Source of the DNA: Macrostomum hystrix
Lineage: Eukaryota > Platyhelminthes > Macrostomidae
DNA: 64,000 bases
Reading direction: 5' to 3'
Assembly (NCBI GenBank): GCA_950097015.1
Contig: CATNEN010000038.1
Span: 25,395,001-25,459,000 of the forward strand
This document shows positions 1 through 15,200 of this stretch, one piece after another. The notes beneath the pieces were generated by a model. It was not told the origin of the DNA. It ran no database searches and was given only the letters and a program-made list of their open reading frames with translations. The translations under genes were made by a program, and so were the position numbers. The first letter of the stretch is position 1. Each line of letters begins with the position of its first letter.

Positions 1-256
1 AGATCCCTGTCAATTCTACATCCCTATTGATCCTAGATCCCATCGATCCTAGATCCCCATTGATCCTAGATCCCCATTGATCCTAGATCCCCATTGATCC
101 TAGATCCCCATCGATCCTAGATCCCTGTCAATTCTACATCCCTATTGATCCTAGATCACTATCGATCCTCGATCCCCACCGATGCTAGATCCCAAACACT
201 TTAGATTTACTCAGTCCTTAGATGCGATCACCAAATAGTTTTGTTTTACCTTGCAG
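1..256 (+). repeat. 17-bp minisatellite, end of a Piezo intron
   Basis: Units GATCCTAGATCCCCATT (17 bp) with variants occupy about 10-195, followed by a short unique stretch and the acceptor TTGCAG at 256. The left edge is outside the window, so the array size is unknown. Confidence 0.85.
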
Positions 257-3200
257 GTCACAACCAGCGTGTACATACTGGCCTTCCTACTAGCCCTGCT
301 CGTGTGGTCAATTGGAGGCCCAGGACCAGATTCAATGCTTATGGAACGCGGGCGTCAGTGCATGACACTGTACGCCGCTCTACATTTGATGGCTTTGTTC
401 TGCTATCAATTACCCGCCAGTCACAGCATTCAGGGCGTTGAGCCGAATTCCACCGTTGCTAGGCGAGTAACCGACTGTTTTTAGATCCCTTCATCACCAA
501 AAATCCCAATCCCAATTTGATTGCTGTCATGCTGCATCTAAACCTCGATTGTATTGCTGTCATGCTGAAAGATCCACATGAGATTGCTGTCATGCTGGAA
601 GATCCCCATGGGATTTGCTGTCATTCTGCATAAAAAAATCATTGGATTGCTGTCATTATGCATAAAAAAATCATTGGATTGCTGTCATGCTGTAAGATTC
701 CCATGAGATTGCTGTCATTCTGGTAGATCCCCATGGGATTGCTGTCATGCTGTAAGATTCACATGACATTGCTTTCATGCTGTTAGATTCCCTTTGGATT
801 GCTGTCATTCTGTCATATCCCCATGGGATTGCTGTCATGCTGTAAGATCCCCATGGGATACCTGTCATGCTGTAAGATCCCCATGGGATTGCTGTCATTC
901 TGCATAAAAAAATCATTGGATTGCTGTCATGCTGTTAGATACCCTTTGGATTGCTGTCATTCTGTCATATCCCCATGGGATTGCTGTCATGCTGTAAGAT
1001 CCCCATGGGATACCTGTCATGCTGTAAGATCCCCATGGGATTGCTGTCATTCTGCATAAAAAAATCATTGGATTGCTGTCATGCTGTTAGATACCCTTTG
1101 GATTGCTGTCATTCTGTCATATCCCCATGGGATTGCTGTCATTCTCTCAGATTTCCGTTGGATTGCTGTCATTCTCTCAGATCCCCGTTGGATTGCTGTC
1201 ATTCTGTCATATCCCCATGGGATTGCTGTCATTCTCTCAGATTTCCGTTGGATTGCTGTCATTCTGTCAGATCCCCGTTGGATTGCTGTCATTCTCTCAG
1301 ATCCCCGTTGGATTGCTGTCATTCTCTTATATTTCCGTTGGATTGCTGTCATTCTCTCAGATCCCCGTTGGATTGCTGTCATTCTCTCAGATCCCCGTTG
1401 GATTGCTGTCATTCTCTCAGATTTCCGTTGGATTGCTGTCATTCTCTCAGATCCCCGTTGGATTTCTGTCATCTAATGGTATTCCGGTCATGCTGTAAGA
1501 TCCCATGGTATTCCGGTCATGCTGTAAGATCCCATGGTATTCCTGTCATGTTGTAAGATCCCATGGTATTCCTGTCATGCTGTAAGATCCCATAGTATTC
1601 CTGTCATGCTGTAAGATCCCATGGTATTCCTGTCATGCTGTAAGATCCCATAGTATTCCTGTCATGCCGTAAGATCCCATAGTATTCCTGTCATGCTGTA
1701 AGATCCCATAGTATTCCTGTCATGCTGTAAGATCCCATAGTATTCCTGTCATGCTGTAAGATCCCATAGTATTCCTGTCATGCTGTAAGATCCCATAGTA
1801 TTCCTGTCATGCTGTAAGATCCCATGGTATTCCTGTCATACTGTAAGATCCCATAGTATTCCTGTCATGCTGTAAGATCCCATGGTATTCCTGTCATGCT
1901 GTAAGATCCCATAGTATTCCTGTCATGCTGTAAGATCCCATGGTATTCCTGTCATGCTGTAAGATCCCATAGTATTCCTGTCATGCTGTAAGATCCCATG
2001 GTATTCCTGTCATGCTGTAAGATCCCATAGTATTCCTGTCATGCTGTAAGATCCCATGGTATTCCTGTCATGCTGTAAGATCCCATAGTATTCCTGTCAT
2101 GCTGTAAGATCCCATGGTATTCCTGTCATGCTGTAAGATCCCATGGTATTCCTGTCATGCTGTAAGATCCCATGGTATTCCTGTCATGCTGTAAGATCCC
2201 ATAGTATTCCTGTCATGCTGTAAGATCCCATGGTATTCCTGTCATGCTGTAAGATCCCATAGTATTCCTGTCATGCTGTAAGATCCCATGGTATTCCTGT
2301 CATGCTGTAAGATCCCATAGTATTCCTGTCATGCTGTAAGATCCCATGGTATTCCTGTCATGCTGTAAGATCCCATGGTATTCCTGTCATGCTGTAAGAT
2401 CCCATAGTATTCCTGTCATGCTGTAAGATCCCATGGTATTCCTGTCATGCTGTAAGATCCCATAGTATTCCTGTCATGCTGTAAGATCCCATAGTATTCC
2501 TGTCATGCTGTAAGATTCCATGGTATTCCTGTCATGCTGTAAGATCCCATAGTATTCCTGTCATGCTGTAAGATCCCATAGTATTCCTGTCATGCTGTAA
2601 GATCCCATAGTATTCCTGTCATGCTGTAAGATCCCATTGTATTCCTGTCATCCACTCGCCAATTAGTTCTCATTATTTTATTTACAGAATGATGGGCCTA
2701 TACTATTTGATTCAATCCAACTGTTCAACAAACGAAGTCTACTTCAACACAGACATTCGAATCAATGAGTATATTGAGCCGCTGCTATTGATTGGCTTCT
2801 ATTTCTTCGCTTGCCTGGTTATGTACTTGTGGAAATCAGATCCTTATAGACAACGGGTAAGCGTTAAAATTAAGCAGTTTTCATTATTTTAGTTTTATTT
2901 TACCGCTAATTTTATTGCAATCTTACGTACGGTACCTCTTAGACCATAGTGGAATTATCAAGTATGACAGCGAGCTGAATTTGTTGTGGAGACAGGGCAG
3001 AAATGAGTTAGAAATGAAATGAAACAGGGGAGTAATGAGACACGGGAGAGAAGAGACGGGAGAGATAAGAACTGGGGAGAGATGAGACTGGTTAGAGATG
3101 AGACTCGTTAGAGATGAGACTGGTTAGAGATGAGACTGGTTAGAGATGAGACTCGTTAGAGATGAGACTGGTTAGAGATGAGACACGGGAGAAATGAGAC

Positions 3201-6200
3201 ACGGGAGAAATGAGACACGGGAGAAATGAGACACGGGAGAGATAAGAAAGGGAGACAGATGAGACAGAGGAGAGATGAGACTGGTTAGAGATGAGACTGG
3301 TTAGAGATGAGACACGGGAGAAATGAGACACGGGAGAAATGAGACACGGGAGAAATGAGACACGGGAGAAATGAGACACGGGAGAAATGAGACACGGGAG
3401 AGATAAGAAAGGGAGACAGATGAGACAGAGGAGAGATGAGACTGGTTATAGATGAGACACGGGAGAGATGAGACGGGAGAGATGAGACTGGTTAGAGATG
3501 AGACTGGTTAGAGATGAGACACGGGAAAGATGAGACACGGGAGAAATGAGACACGGGAGAGATAAGACAGGGAGACAGATGAGACAGAGGAGAGATGAGA
3601 CGGGAGAGATAAGACTGGGGAGAGATTAGACTGGGAAGAGATAAGACGGGAGACAGGTGAAGCAGAGGAGAGATGAGACTGGTTAGAGATGAGACTGGTT
3701 AGAGATAATGTTGGTTAGAGATGAGACTCGTTAGAGATTAGACTCGTTAGAGTTGAGACAGGAGAGATGAGACACGGGAGAGGTAAGGCACAGAAGAAAT
3801 AAGTCATGGTAGAGATCTCAGATGCCCATTATACAGGGGAGAGAAAAGACAAGGGAGAGTGATGCGACAGGTTTGAGTTGGTGTTCGATGGTGCCAGTCG
3901 CCTTTATTGTGGGCTTTTTGATTGAGTTCTGACTCTGGCCCAATGCTGGAGCCTGGATGTCGCTGTCTTTTTACTATTTTGATAAAAAAAAACATTTCTT
4001 TTTAATTGACTTTTAATAATTTAGCGACGCGTCTGCGAGTTGACAATTCAGGTGCCAACTCCTGATGCCGATCAATCAGTAAGTATATGTTTAACACATA
4101 ATAGTTCCTGGCTATCAGTTTAGCTGTTGTGTTCTAATAGCGCTCAATTAGTCTACTGAAAGTAGTTCACTCGCTTTTAAAATGAAAAAAGCACGAAAAG
4201 AAGTTTTTTTATACGACTTAAACTAGTTCGGTGTTTTCTCTTTTTCCTTAAAATATTTGTTGTGTTAATAAAAACCAAGAACGTAATTATTCGTTACAAT
4301 GTTTAAGCATTAAAAATTTGTTTGTATTATTTATCTGAATATAATATATTAAAGATGTACATGTACATGTATAATGTACATGTAGATGTACAAGTACATG
4401 TATAAAATGGATTATATAGAGTCTAAAATGAGAATTGATTCGTATTTTTACAGAATATATAAATCACATTTGGATTTTTAATTAGCATGGATTTCTCTAT
4501 AAATATTTAAGTTATTAAAATACAAGGTTAATATATTTCTAGATTGTATTTTTTTTAACACAACAAGTACAAAAATAAAAACTCATAGTAGTACGAGTTT
4601 AATCCATTTTTATTTCTACCTAAAACTTAGTTGCTATACATAAATATATTATTTCTTTATACACTATATTTAATTGAACCCTTATTTCGTATCGTGCATA
4701 AATAAATAAGTGCTTGAATAAACTTTAACAAAACAATTATTATTTTAATCCTACAATTTTTTAAAATTCATTAACAATCATTTATTGAGTGTTGTTAGCT
4801 AACGTTTGAGTGTTGTGTTTTTTTTACTTTTTAAACCATTTTATCAGGTTTACATTTTTATTACATTTAATCTCGTCATTTTTTTTAATTAGTACTTCAT
4901 TTACTAGGCGCTTGATTTTCAAAAATCATTCTACTACTGGTAGTAATATTTACTTAGACAGCATTTTATTTATTTTACACACTTCTTACACGCGCAGGTG
5001 TCAAGTTCTTGTACAGTATCTGAGATGCAGGTAAATAAAAAATCCGACACTAATTTGTGTAGCCTTGACTGAATCACTGTCGAAATAAATATCTCGAGAT
5101 TGTGATTGATTTAGGAATCATTTATCATGTCATTGAAATGTTTGTAATTAGATTTTAGTTATGTAGTGTCCAGTGATTCAAATCTTCTGATAAATATTCT
5201 ACAGAAATGGTGCCTGCTTGATTGTAGTTAATTTGAAACAATAGCTTTTCTTGAAGATGATTAAGTTAAAGTTAAGTTAACTTATATTCTACTGTTTAAT
5301 TCAAATTGTTTTGACAGTACGGCCGTTAGTTTTGTTCTGTTCATTATATAAATACACTTCGGCTTGTAAGTTTTGGAATGAAAACAAACAAAAAATGAAT
5401 AATTTTGTATTCTACTTCTCTGTCCAGTACTTGTTGAGCCAATCGGAGTCGACGCCGCTTTATCAAAGCACGGGACCTGCTGCTGCGGCTGCTGGCACAT
5501 CGTCAGGGCAACCTTCGGCTACAACTGTGCCAAAACTTACAATTTTAAACGAAGATGAAGAAGTAACTGTTCAGCAGCAGCAGCAGCAGCATCATCAAGA
5601 GAATCAGACCAGACAGAGAAGTCCCAGCCGATTAGTGCTAGCTTTGAGTCAAGCCGGAGCTCCATTGTTGAAACGAGGCTTAACTCGAATCAGAGCCTTC
5701 TCAATGAGCGTTAGTCACGTACTAACACTCATCATAATGATGTGCTGGAGTGTGACCTACGTTTCCATAGCAACCGCTCCATTTTTAATTTGCGCCTGTA
5801 TTCTATGGCTACTGCCTGGTACTAGAAAGAGTACCCTGACTCTAGGGCCACTATTGGCCCTGTATGGCACCGGTCTCCTACTGGTGAATTTTGTATTCAA
5901 TTTCAATCTAGCAGACATCTATTATGCCAGGCTAAATGCTAGTCAATTGAGTCAGGCCGGATTACAAAGATATCCTCAACCGCTGGCTACTTTCGGCGCC
6001 CAAGCTTCATTCTGTTTCGTCTATTTTGTTTGCGTTTGGACCCTACTGGCTGAGCGCAGACATCTATTGGCTACGCCAGCTGTTGGACCTATTTCTCCAG
6101 CTGCTGCTGCTGCTGCTGCTGCTGGTTCTGCTGCTGGTTCTGCTTCGTCAAGTTCAACATCTAGCCTCCGATTGCGCCGGGTTAGACAACAACAACAACA

Positions 6201-9200
6201 ATCTGATAGGAACACCCAGCTATCTTCTTTTTCTAATCGCAGAGTTGAAATCCTTCTAGCCGAGTTTATGAGCAAATATTCTGTACTAGTCTGTTGCATC
6301 TTCTGGTTGCTAATGTGCTCTTGGCTAGATGTTAATGTCAATCGGGTCATTGTAATGGCCATGTTTCTCTACTTCTTATTTACATTTCGGGTAAGTATTT
6401 TTAAGCCTTCTATATTATTGATGGGGGTTTCTCGCTGCTAAAAATAGAACGGAAATTCCAAGGGTTTTTCGTGGATAAAACATGTGTTAAAACTTTTTTT
6501 AGATCTCGTTTACATTCTGGAAGCGGCAACTATTAGTTGTTTTCATTGTACTGGTACTATATTCCATGCTGGTGCTGCTACTAATCTACGCTTATCAATT
6601 TGATAGTGTGCCTCAGTTTATTACTAAACTGACTGGCCTGCAACCGGATGTGTGAGTACAGTTGGGGTGAGAGGGGAGATGGAGGAAATGGAGGCTGAGA
6701 GAGGAGATAAAGAGTGAGATGAAGGGGGAGATAAAGGGTGAGAGGGGAGATAGATGGGGATAGGGGAGATGGAGGGTGAAAGGTGAGATAGATGAGGAGA
6801 GGGGAGATGGAGGTGAGAGGGGAGATGGAGGGTGAGAGGTAAGATGAAGGGTGAGAGTGAAATGTGTAACGAAAGTGTGCAAAAGTAAGGATAGGTGAAG
6901 GGGAGAGGGAGGGGCACTTCTAATGCGACTTCTAATCCTCAATATTTTCCTCAGGCTTGAAGACATTGGCATTAAAAAATACGAAACGCCGCAGTTATTT
7001 CTCAACCTACTGTTTCCCACCTCATTCATCATTGTGATAATGATCTACGCGAAGAATTTTCACGCCACATTTGTTCGAATGATTAGTCTACGCGGCTACG
7101 ATACCATCGATCGAGCGGTTAACGGCGATGACGAAGAAGACGAAGAAGACCCGGCAACAGGTGCGGCCAATGACGATGAGGCGGCAGAAAGGATTGTCGC
7201 TAGCCGAGGCGGCAGGTCCTCTGAAGAGGCTACGGCTAATAAGCGAAGTGAGTGCTTGTTTCCTTAACTGACGGGGCCAGGTAGAGTGGTGTCTGGTAGG
7301 TTAGGGTAGAGTGGTGTCTGGTAGGTTAGGGTAAAGTGGTGTCTGGTAGGTTAGGGTAGAGTGGTGTCTGGTAGGTTAGGGTAAAGTGGTGTCTGGTAGG
7401 TTTGGGTAGAGTGGTGCCATGTAGAGTCTGGTAGCGCGGTGCCTGGTAGAGTCGGGTAGAGTAGTGCTTGGTACGTTTAGGTCGAGTGGTATCTGGTGAG
7501 GCCAGGTAGAGTGGTGTCTGGTAGGTTCGGGTAGAGTAGTGTCTGGTAGGTTCGGATAGAGTAGTGTCTGGTAGGTTCGGATAGAGTGGTGTCTGGTAGG
7601 TTCGGTTAGAGTGGTGTCTGGTAGGTTCGGTTAGAGTGGTGTCTGGTAGGTTCGGTTAGAGTGGTGTCTGGTAGGTTCGGTTAGAGTGGTGTCTGGTAGG
7701 TTCGGTTAGAGTGGTGTCTGGTAGGTTCGGTTAGAGTGGTGTCTGGTAGGTTCGGGTCGGGTGGTGTCTTGTAGAGTCGGTTAGAGTGGTGTCTGGTAGG
7801 TTCGGGTCGGGTGGTGTCTTGTAGAGTCGGTTAGATTGATGTCTGGTAGGTTCGGGTAGAGTTTGTTTCCATTGTTTCTGTCTCCGTTTTGATTCCATCA
7901 GGCCGTCGTCAGCACACCTTCAATGCGATTCTACTTCGCCTAAACCAGCTGTACAACGCCTATTCTAACAAGTTCTCTCCCACAGTTTGGCGAATCATGG
8001 AGGTTCATTGGTGCAAAGTTGTCGGATTGGTCATTGTCTGCATCGCTGTAACGCCTATTGAAGGGACTAATGTAGGTCGATTGTACTTGTTTTGTTGTAT
8101 TTTTTGTTTGTTTGACTTGGCGATAAGGATTGGGGCTAATTACTTGATCAACGGAGAGACTAGGTTTACGCTAATTATTAGATCAGGTGGGAGATGAGAA
8201 GTTGGACTAATTACCAAATCAGGTGAGAGATAAGGAGTTAGGCTAATTATCAGATCAGGTGGGAGATAATGAGTTTGACTAATTACCAGATCAGGTGAGA
8301 GATAAGGAGTTGGGCTAATTATCAGACCAGGTGCTAGATAAGAAGTTGGGCTAATTACCAGATCAGGTAAGATACCGCGATCGAGGTTTATTATCCGTTA
8401 AGATTTGCTAATTTGTTTCTTACACAGTTTGACGCCTCCAGTCTAATCTACGTTGGTCTGCTGCCCTTGTATCTATTGGCACCCGATGCTGTGTCTATTG
8501 TCTATCTGGCCTGGAGCAGCCTGCTGGTATTGGCTAAAATGATCTATCAGTTGAGACTGATTCACGATCGCACAAATATCTATGAGTTTAGCAATTGTAC
8601 GGTAAGTAATTTGCTTTCGCGAATTTTTTTTAAAGAATTAGAAATTCGATTCTAATTAAGTTCACGACAGCATTCAGAATTTAAAAAGATCTAAAAATTA
8701 TAATTTCCTCTGAAAAATTTACAATTTTCCGTTTTTTTCATCCACGGAAGTATTCTAAACTTTAGAATACACAATACACATTCACAATTTAGAATTTTCT
8801 AAGAATTTCTCTAGAACATAAGAGGCTTGTGATTCTTTGAAAAATCTGCATAAACAATCGGAATTAATAATTTCTGAAAATCCTCTGAAACATTAGTTTT
8901 TTCTGAAAAATCCTTTGAAACATTAGTTTTTTCTGAAAAATCCTCTGAAACATTAGTTTTTTCTGAAAAATCCTCTGAAACATTAGTTTTTCTTTGAAAA
9001 ATCCTCTGAAACATTAGTTTTTTCTGAAAAATCCTTTGAAACATTAGTTTTTTTCTGAAAAATCCTCTGAAACATTAGTTTTTTCTGAAAAATCCTCTGA
9101 AACATTAGTTTTTCTTTGAAAAATCCTCTGAAACATTAGATTTTTTCTGAAAAATCCTCTGAAACATTAGACTTTTTTTTCAGAAAAATCCTCTGATACA

Positions 9201-12200
9201 TTAGACTTTTTCTGAAAATCCTCTGAAACATTAGTTTTTTCAGAAAAATTCTCTGAAATTAGATTTTTTCTGAAAATCCTCTGAAACATTAAATTTTTTT
9301 AATCCTCATTACAACTCAGAACTTTTTATTTCCGAAAAATACTAGTTTGCAACATTCGGAATTGATATTTTCCGAACAAATCCTCCACAAGGTTTGGAAA
9401 TTTTTAATTTTATAACCAAAATATTTTAAAGATAACAGCAATACAGGGTTATAAATAATGTTGAATTTAAATTTTTTTTCAAGACCAATTCAACGCTACC
9501 TGATCCGCCATCAACCGCTACCTACCTGCCAACCGGTGTCTGGGCCGACAATTTCCGCTACTTCGGCTTCCACCTGCCGTCCAAAGCGTCGGGCAACAGT
9601 CCCGGCAGCCTATTTCCACACCTGATGCTTCACGCATCCGTTGCTGTGTGCGTTGCTGTGCAGCACATTGTCCGTCTTAGACAGCGTCACAGGCGTCTAA
9701 CCAGCGATTTGCCTCCTCCGTCTCCCGGCCTAATATTTCCCAACTTTAAATTTGTCGACTTTGAAGCATTTTATTGTCAGAGAATGAGCGGCGACTCTAG
9801 ATCAGTTTTATCTTCCGGTTTTCAATTTCTGGCCAACTTCTTCGGCTACAAACTCGGCTTAGAATTGACCTGCGTTGCTATGGTGATTAGCGCGTGTCTA
9901 CGATTAGACTCAATCGGGTGCCTGTACCTGCTATTCCTGCTGATGTTCACATTTCTGAGGCGCGATACGGTTCGCAAACTGTGGCCCCTGCTGCATCTGA
10001 TTGTTGGCCTCGGCTTTGCCGGCCAGTTTGCCGTCGCCTGCGGCTTTCCACCGTTTCTATGCTTGAATTATCCTTGGTTTAGTCCAGCTACTAAGGCTGT
10101 GTTCTCTGATAATGTTCGACAATGGCTTTACCTGCCGGCATATGGCGTGCCGCCTAGGGCTGAGAAGCTTATTGGTGAGCTAATTTTGCATCTCTCCAGT
10201 AAATAATGTATAAATTATCGACCAATCAGTTCAATAAAGTACACAATATCTCACTCCAAAGCATTTATTAACCAGCCAAATTAATCTAGCATGTTAATAT
10301 AAAAAGTTCATTCAAAAATATTCAATTAATCATTTAATCAATCAACCCATTAATAAATTATTAATTATCAATCAACGTATCAACTCGGCGATCAACCAAA
10401 ACTTATTTTAATCAATCTATCAACCAATCAACGAATCAATGAATCAATCTATCAACAAATCAACAAATTCATCAACCAATCAACGAATTAATGAATCAAT
10501 GTATTAACAATCAACAAATTCATCAACCAATCAATGTATCAATGAGTCAATCTATCAACAAATCAACAAATTCACCAACCAATCAACGAATTAATGAATC
10601 TATCTATCAACAAATCAACAAATTCATCAACCAATCAACCAATCAACGAATAAAGGAATCAATGAATCAATCTATTGGCAATCAACAAGTTCATCAACCA
10701 ATCAACGAATCAATGAATCAATCTATCAACAAAGCAACAAATTCATCAACCAATCAGCGAATAAATAAATCAATGAATCAATCTATCAACAAAGCAACCG
10801 CCCACCCGCAGCCGACTACTTCCTGTTGCTGATGATCAGTTGTCAGCGCAGGGTATTCAATGTCGAGCGCACCCCGGCAGCTCCTGGCTATGTCAATTCC
10901 AACAGTCCAGTGTGGACCGATGTGGCCTCCGAGTTGAAACTTCGCTGTTCATTTCTAGACGTGAAGTGAGTCGCTCGTTTTTGTTTTATAATTCTAATCG
11001 ACGAAATTTGATTGATTGATTGATTGATTAATAATTGGTATCAATTTGCAGAACAGGCGAGCCGCTCAGCATGCTATTCAAGCTCATCTTTGTCTGGTTA
11101 TTCGGGCTGTGCATGTTCACCTTGCTTTTATCCGGCTTTTTATCATTCAATCTATTGTCATTCTCTTACATATTGGCCGCATTCTATCTGTTTGCTAAAG
11201 GGCACCAATTTCTATTGCAAGATCGCAAGCGTTTAGTTAGAACCTGGAGTCTAATCATTGGCCTAAATGTGTTCGTAATGCTATGCAAATGCAGCCTACA
11301 GTTGGTTGGCTGTTCCGCTACGCTAAGCCGTAGTCTCAATTATTGGTCAACTGAACTATTCAGCGTGCAATGCTTGAATATGCACGTGTTCTCGGATTAC
11401 GTAATACCGACTGATAGTAAAAGTTCAACTCTTAACCAGCCCGGCATTGTCCTGGATATAATCTGCTTTGTGCTACTAATACTGCAGAAGCGAGTTTTTC
11501 TAACTAAATATTTCACCGAGGTGCGTTTAGACACCGAGATACAGAACTCGTTCACCTCCAAGGGAGCTAGGATTATTACACTGACTCTGCGCCGCATTAT
11601 GGAGGCCAATATGAGAGCTGATCAACACGAGCTTGAGTATGTCCGGCGAAAAGTGCGCCATCTGCAGTCTAGGAAGAGACAGAAACGGGAGCTCACGGAT
11701 CACTTTCAGGTTTGATTGGCATTTCTCGCATTTTAATCATTGTCCTTTTACATTTTATAATGATCTGGGATTTTTCCCTGACCACAGTGTCAGTGGTATC
11801 AAACCCGTCCTTTAAAAATAAGAACTATTCCCCATTATCGAAAGTGCGGGATCTTTCCCATCCTATGAGAATCTGGGATCTTACCCATCCTCTGAGAATG
11901 TGGGATCTTTCCCATCCTCTGAGAATGTGAGATGTTTCCCATCCTCTGAGAATGTGGGATCTTTCCCATCCTCTGAGAATGTGGGATGTTTCCCATCCTC
12001 TGAGAATGTGGGATGTTTCCCATCCTCTGAGAATGTGGGATCTTTCCCATCCTCTGAGAATGTGGGATCTTTCCCATCCTCTGAGAATGTGGGATGTTTC
12101 CCATCCTCTGAGAATGTGGGATGTTTCCCATCCTCTGAGAATGTGGGATGTTTCCCATCCTCTGAGAATGTGGGATCTTTCCCATCCTCTGAGAATGTGG

Positions 12201-15200
12201 GATCTTTCCCATCCTCTGAGAATGTGGGATGTTTCCCATCCTCTGAGAATGTGGGATGTTTCCCATCCTCTGAGAATGTGGGATCTTTCCCATCCTCTGA
12301 GAATGTGGGATCTTTCCCATCCTCTGAGAATGTGGGATCTTTCCCATCCTCTGAGAATGTGGGATCTTTCCCATCCTCTGAGAATGTGGGATCTTTCCAA
12401 ATTAAAATATTGTTACATAGCTCCCTAATTCTGATAGCACACCCTACATAAACCAGGTGGTCCGATCAGGCACTAAGGATCTATTCTATACCAGCGACGC
12501 ACACGGCAACAAGGTCCTGTCAATTGAAGAGCCAGAATTTGAAGAGGCCGATCCGCAGATGCAACCATCTACAGCTGAGACCCTGTTTGAGCAGGGCGTA
12601 CTCAAAGCTAACGAATTTGCTCAGAAGCCAAGTCAGGTTCTACGCAAAACTATTGACAACCTCAGCAGGCGCCAGTCTCGATCCTATTCCATGACCGATG
12701 ACGATGCCTATCGTCGAGTCTCCGGCGATCGGGCACCATCATCCGTGGCTTCGTCCGACGAGTTTCAAGCTTCAACTGGCGGCGCTGTCGGCACACCCGG
12801 GCCTCCGCAGTACACTAGGCAGCCTATTCCTGAAGAAGAAGACTCGTCTGACACAATAGCCGATGCTTCTCCTGACGCTGCTGCTGTTGCCACTAGTAGC
12901 TCCGCAGCTGCTGCTGAAATGGAGGCAGCGTTGGAATCTGAACAGGTAAAAAAATTATCTATTTTTTCGAAAGAAAATTATGTTTTGATTTTTTTAAACG
13001 CTAAACCCGGAGTCAAAATTTTTTTTTCGTCTCTGTTTTCTGACCTTTATTTCACTCTTTCTTGTTTACCTCGTCCAGTTCAATCTAGTTCATTCTTTCT
13101 CGTTAGCTCTGCCCGCGACTGATTTCTCTTTCTCTCTCCCTTTCTTCCTTCTGATTGGTCGCCACGTCAATCCAACTAAACATCCAGCTAAACATGTTTA
13201 TTCTCTAACCCTCTTTCCCACCCTCCTTAAGCGACAGTATGTTCCTGCCCTAATCAATAAGAAGATCAACACTAAAGGCAACTTATCAGATAAGAGTAGT
13301 TATCGATCAATATAGTGCTTTATTAACGCCAGCAAATCAAACGGCCTCAGAACTGACTGTTCATTGTCGTTATATCTGTTCATAGTGGCATCTAACTAAG
13401 GCGAGTTGAAGATTAAAGCAGAAACAAACCAAGGGCAAGGGAGTTGTTTTATCGATCGTTGAGATGTATGGTCCAACCAACCAATCAGAGAAGAGCCGTT
13501 ATCGATCGGGAGTTGGGTGGTTGATGCCAGCCAATCATCGATCTCATTCTCCATCATAACAATTTAACAGGTGAAAATTACCGTATCGGAATGGCCGCCC
13601 CAGCCGTCAGCCCCGGCTGAAGTTGGCCAGTCAGACGCTGAACTATTAGAAAGTATCGAAGTGCTGAAGTCGCCCGACGATCCGGCCGATGTCGACGCTA
13701 AATCGAAAGCGAACATTGTTAGATACTGCGGCGGCGCCGCTCTACGCCTCCTACAGTTGGCCTGCGAAAAGCTTGACTCTCGCACTGTGGATTATCGCAA
13801 CATCAAAGAGCAGATGCTTGCTAGCCAGTTGGAAGCCAAAGCTGCTAGATTAGCCGAAGCTGAGCCATTCCTACACGACGACTCAGATTCTGGCGCGTCC
13901 GGCCGTCAGGTTCTCCTGCGTATTCGCGACTTCCCTGAGGAATTAATTTTGCCAGGCCGCGACGGAGCCAGAGAATTAGAAACTGTGGAACCATTGCCGC
14001 CAACCAATGGCTGGTCGCAGACATTGTCTAGGCTGGCCCTACTATTGCAGTATCTGGTACTGTCTAGATTGACACCGATATGCTACATCGCCATGGTAAC
14101 ATACTATCTCGCGCATTTCACACTGTTCGCCCTGTACTATCCGCTTGTAGTGTTCCTGTGGGGCATGATGTCGGCTCCGTACCCGACTAAACGCTTCTGG
14201 TTCGCATCTATGACTTACACAATGTTTCTAATATTGTTTAAGTATACTTTAAAGTTTAATCCAATCAAGATTCAGCTAGATAATAGCGGGGATGGATTTG
14301 CTAAATGGCTGCTGTCCGAGGCCAAGTTGTCTGACTCCACGCCACTTAGCGAGCTGTGCCTATTGGCTCTGTTGTTTATTCAGCGCAGCAATTTGAAACG
14401 CTACGGATTGTGGAATATTTCTAGAAGAAATCTGCAATCTGATCAAGGTAAGTTTATGTTTATTTATTGGGATATCAAATCGATTGAGATTTTATATGTT
14501 TATTAAGGGTTAATTAATTACTTAATGTTAATTCAGAATCGGTCAAGCAGCCATCATGCGGCTGCTCTGACGTGGATGACGCTTGTCCGTCCTGCTCTGA
14601 GGAAGTTGGCAATAACGACAATGCTGCTGCTGCTGCTGCTGCTGCTGCTTCTGTTGTCGGTGGCAGTGCAGGCGTGAGGAAACGTAAAACTGCCGGCGAT
14701 TCGTCTAAACTAGATTCTGCTGCAGTTGGCGAGGTTTGTATATTTGTGTATTTGTTCATAGATCTAGTTTCGACTAGATCTTGGCGGAACTGTGTTAAAG
14801 TACATTGCTAATAACTTTTTTGCTGAATATTTGTGACGCTGAAATGTGACTTTGCATTTTAATATTAGGGCTTCGCAAGTACATAAAAAATAAGTAAAAT
14901 TGTGATAAGATCGCTGACAAAGAAACTGATTTAGAGGCCTAAAGACAGAAAACTTACAGACAGATAGACAGACAGACTGTCGAGGAATAAATTGAAGTGA
15001 TAAGGCTCATACAAGTGTGCCAAAAAAGCTGAAACATCTAGCAGTTGACTAAGGTCAAAAAGTTCAAACACGAGCGAATAGCAGAAAACTGTTAAATTAG
15101 AAAAAATTGGTGCGCGATGGCTGAAAAAGAGTTCTGGTTGACTGGGGAAAATGCAAAATGTCGATCAGGCACAAAATTCACTTTTGACACAGAGAAAAGT

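Noticed and set aside
11825-12451. Four overlapping frames of 158-191 codons on both strands
   Set aside because: The 27-bp Piezo intron array; flanking exons are clearly Piezo and the phases skip it.
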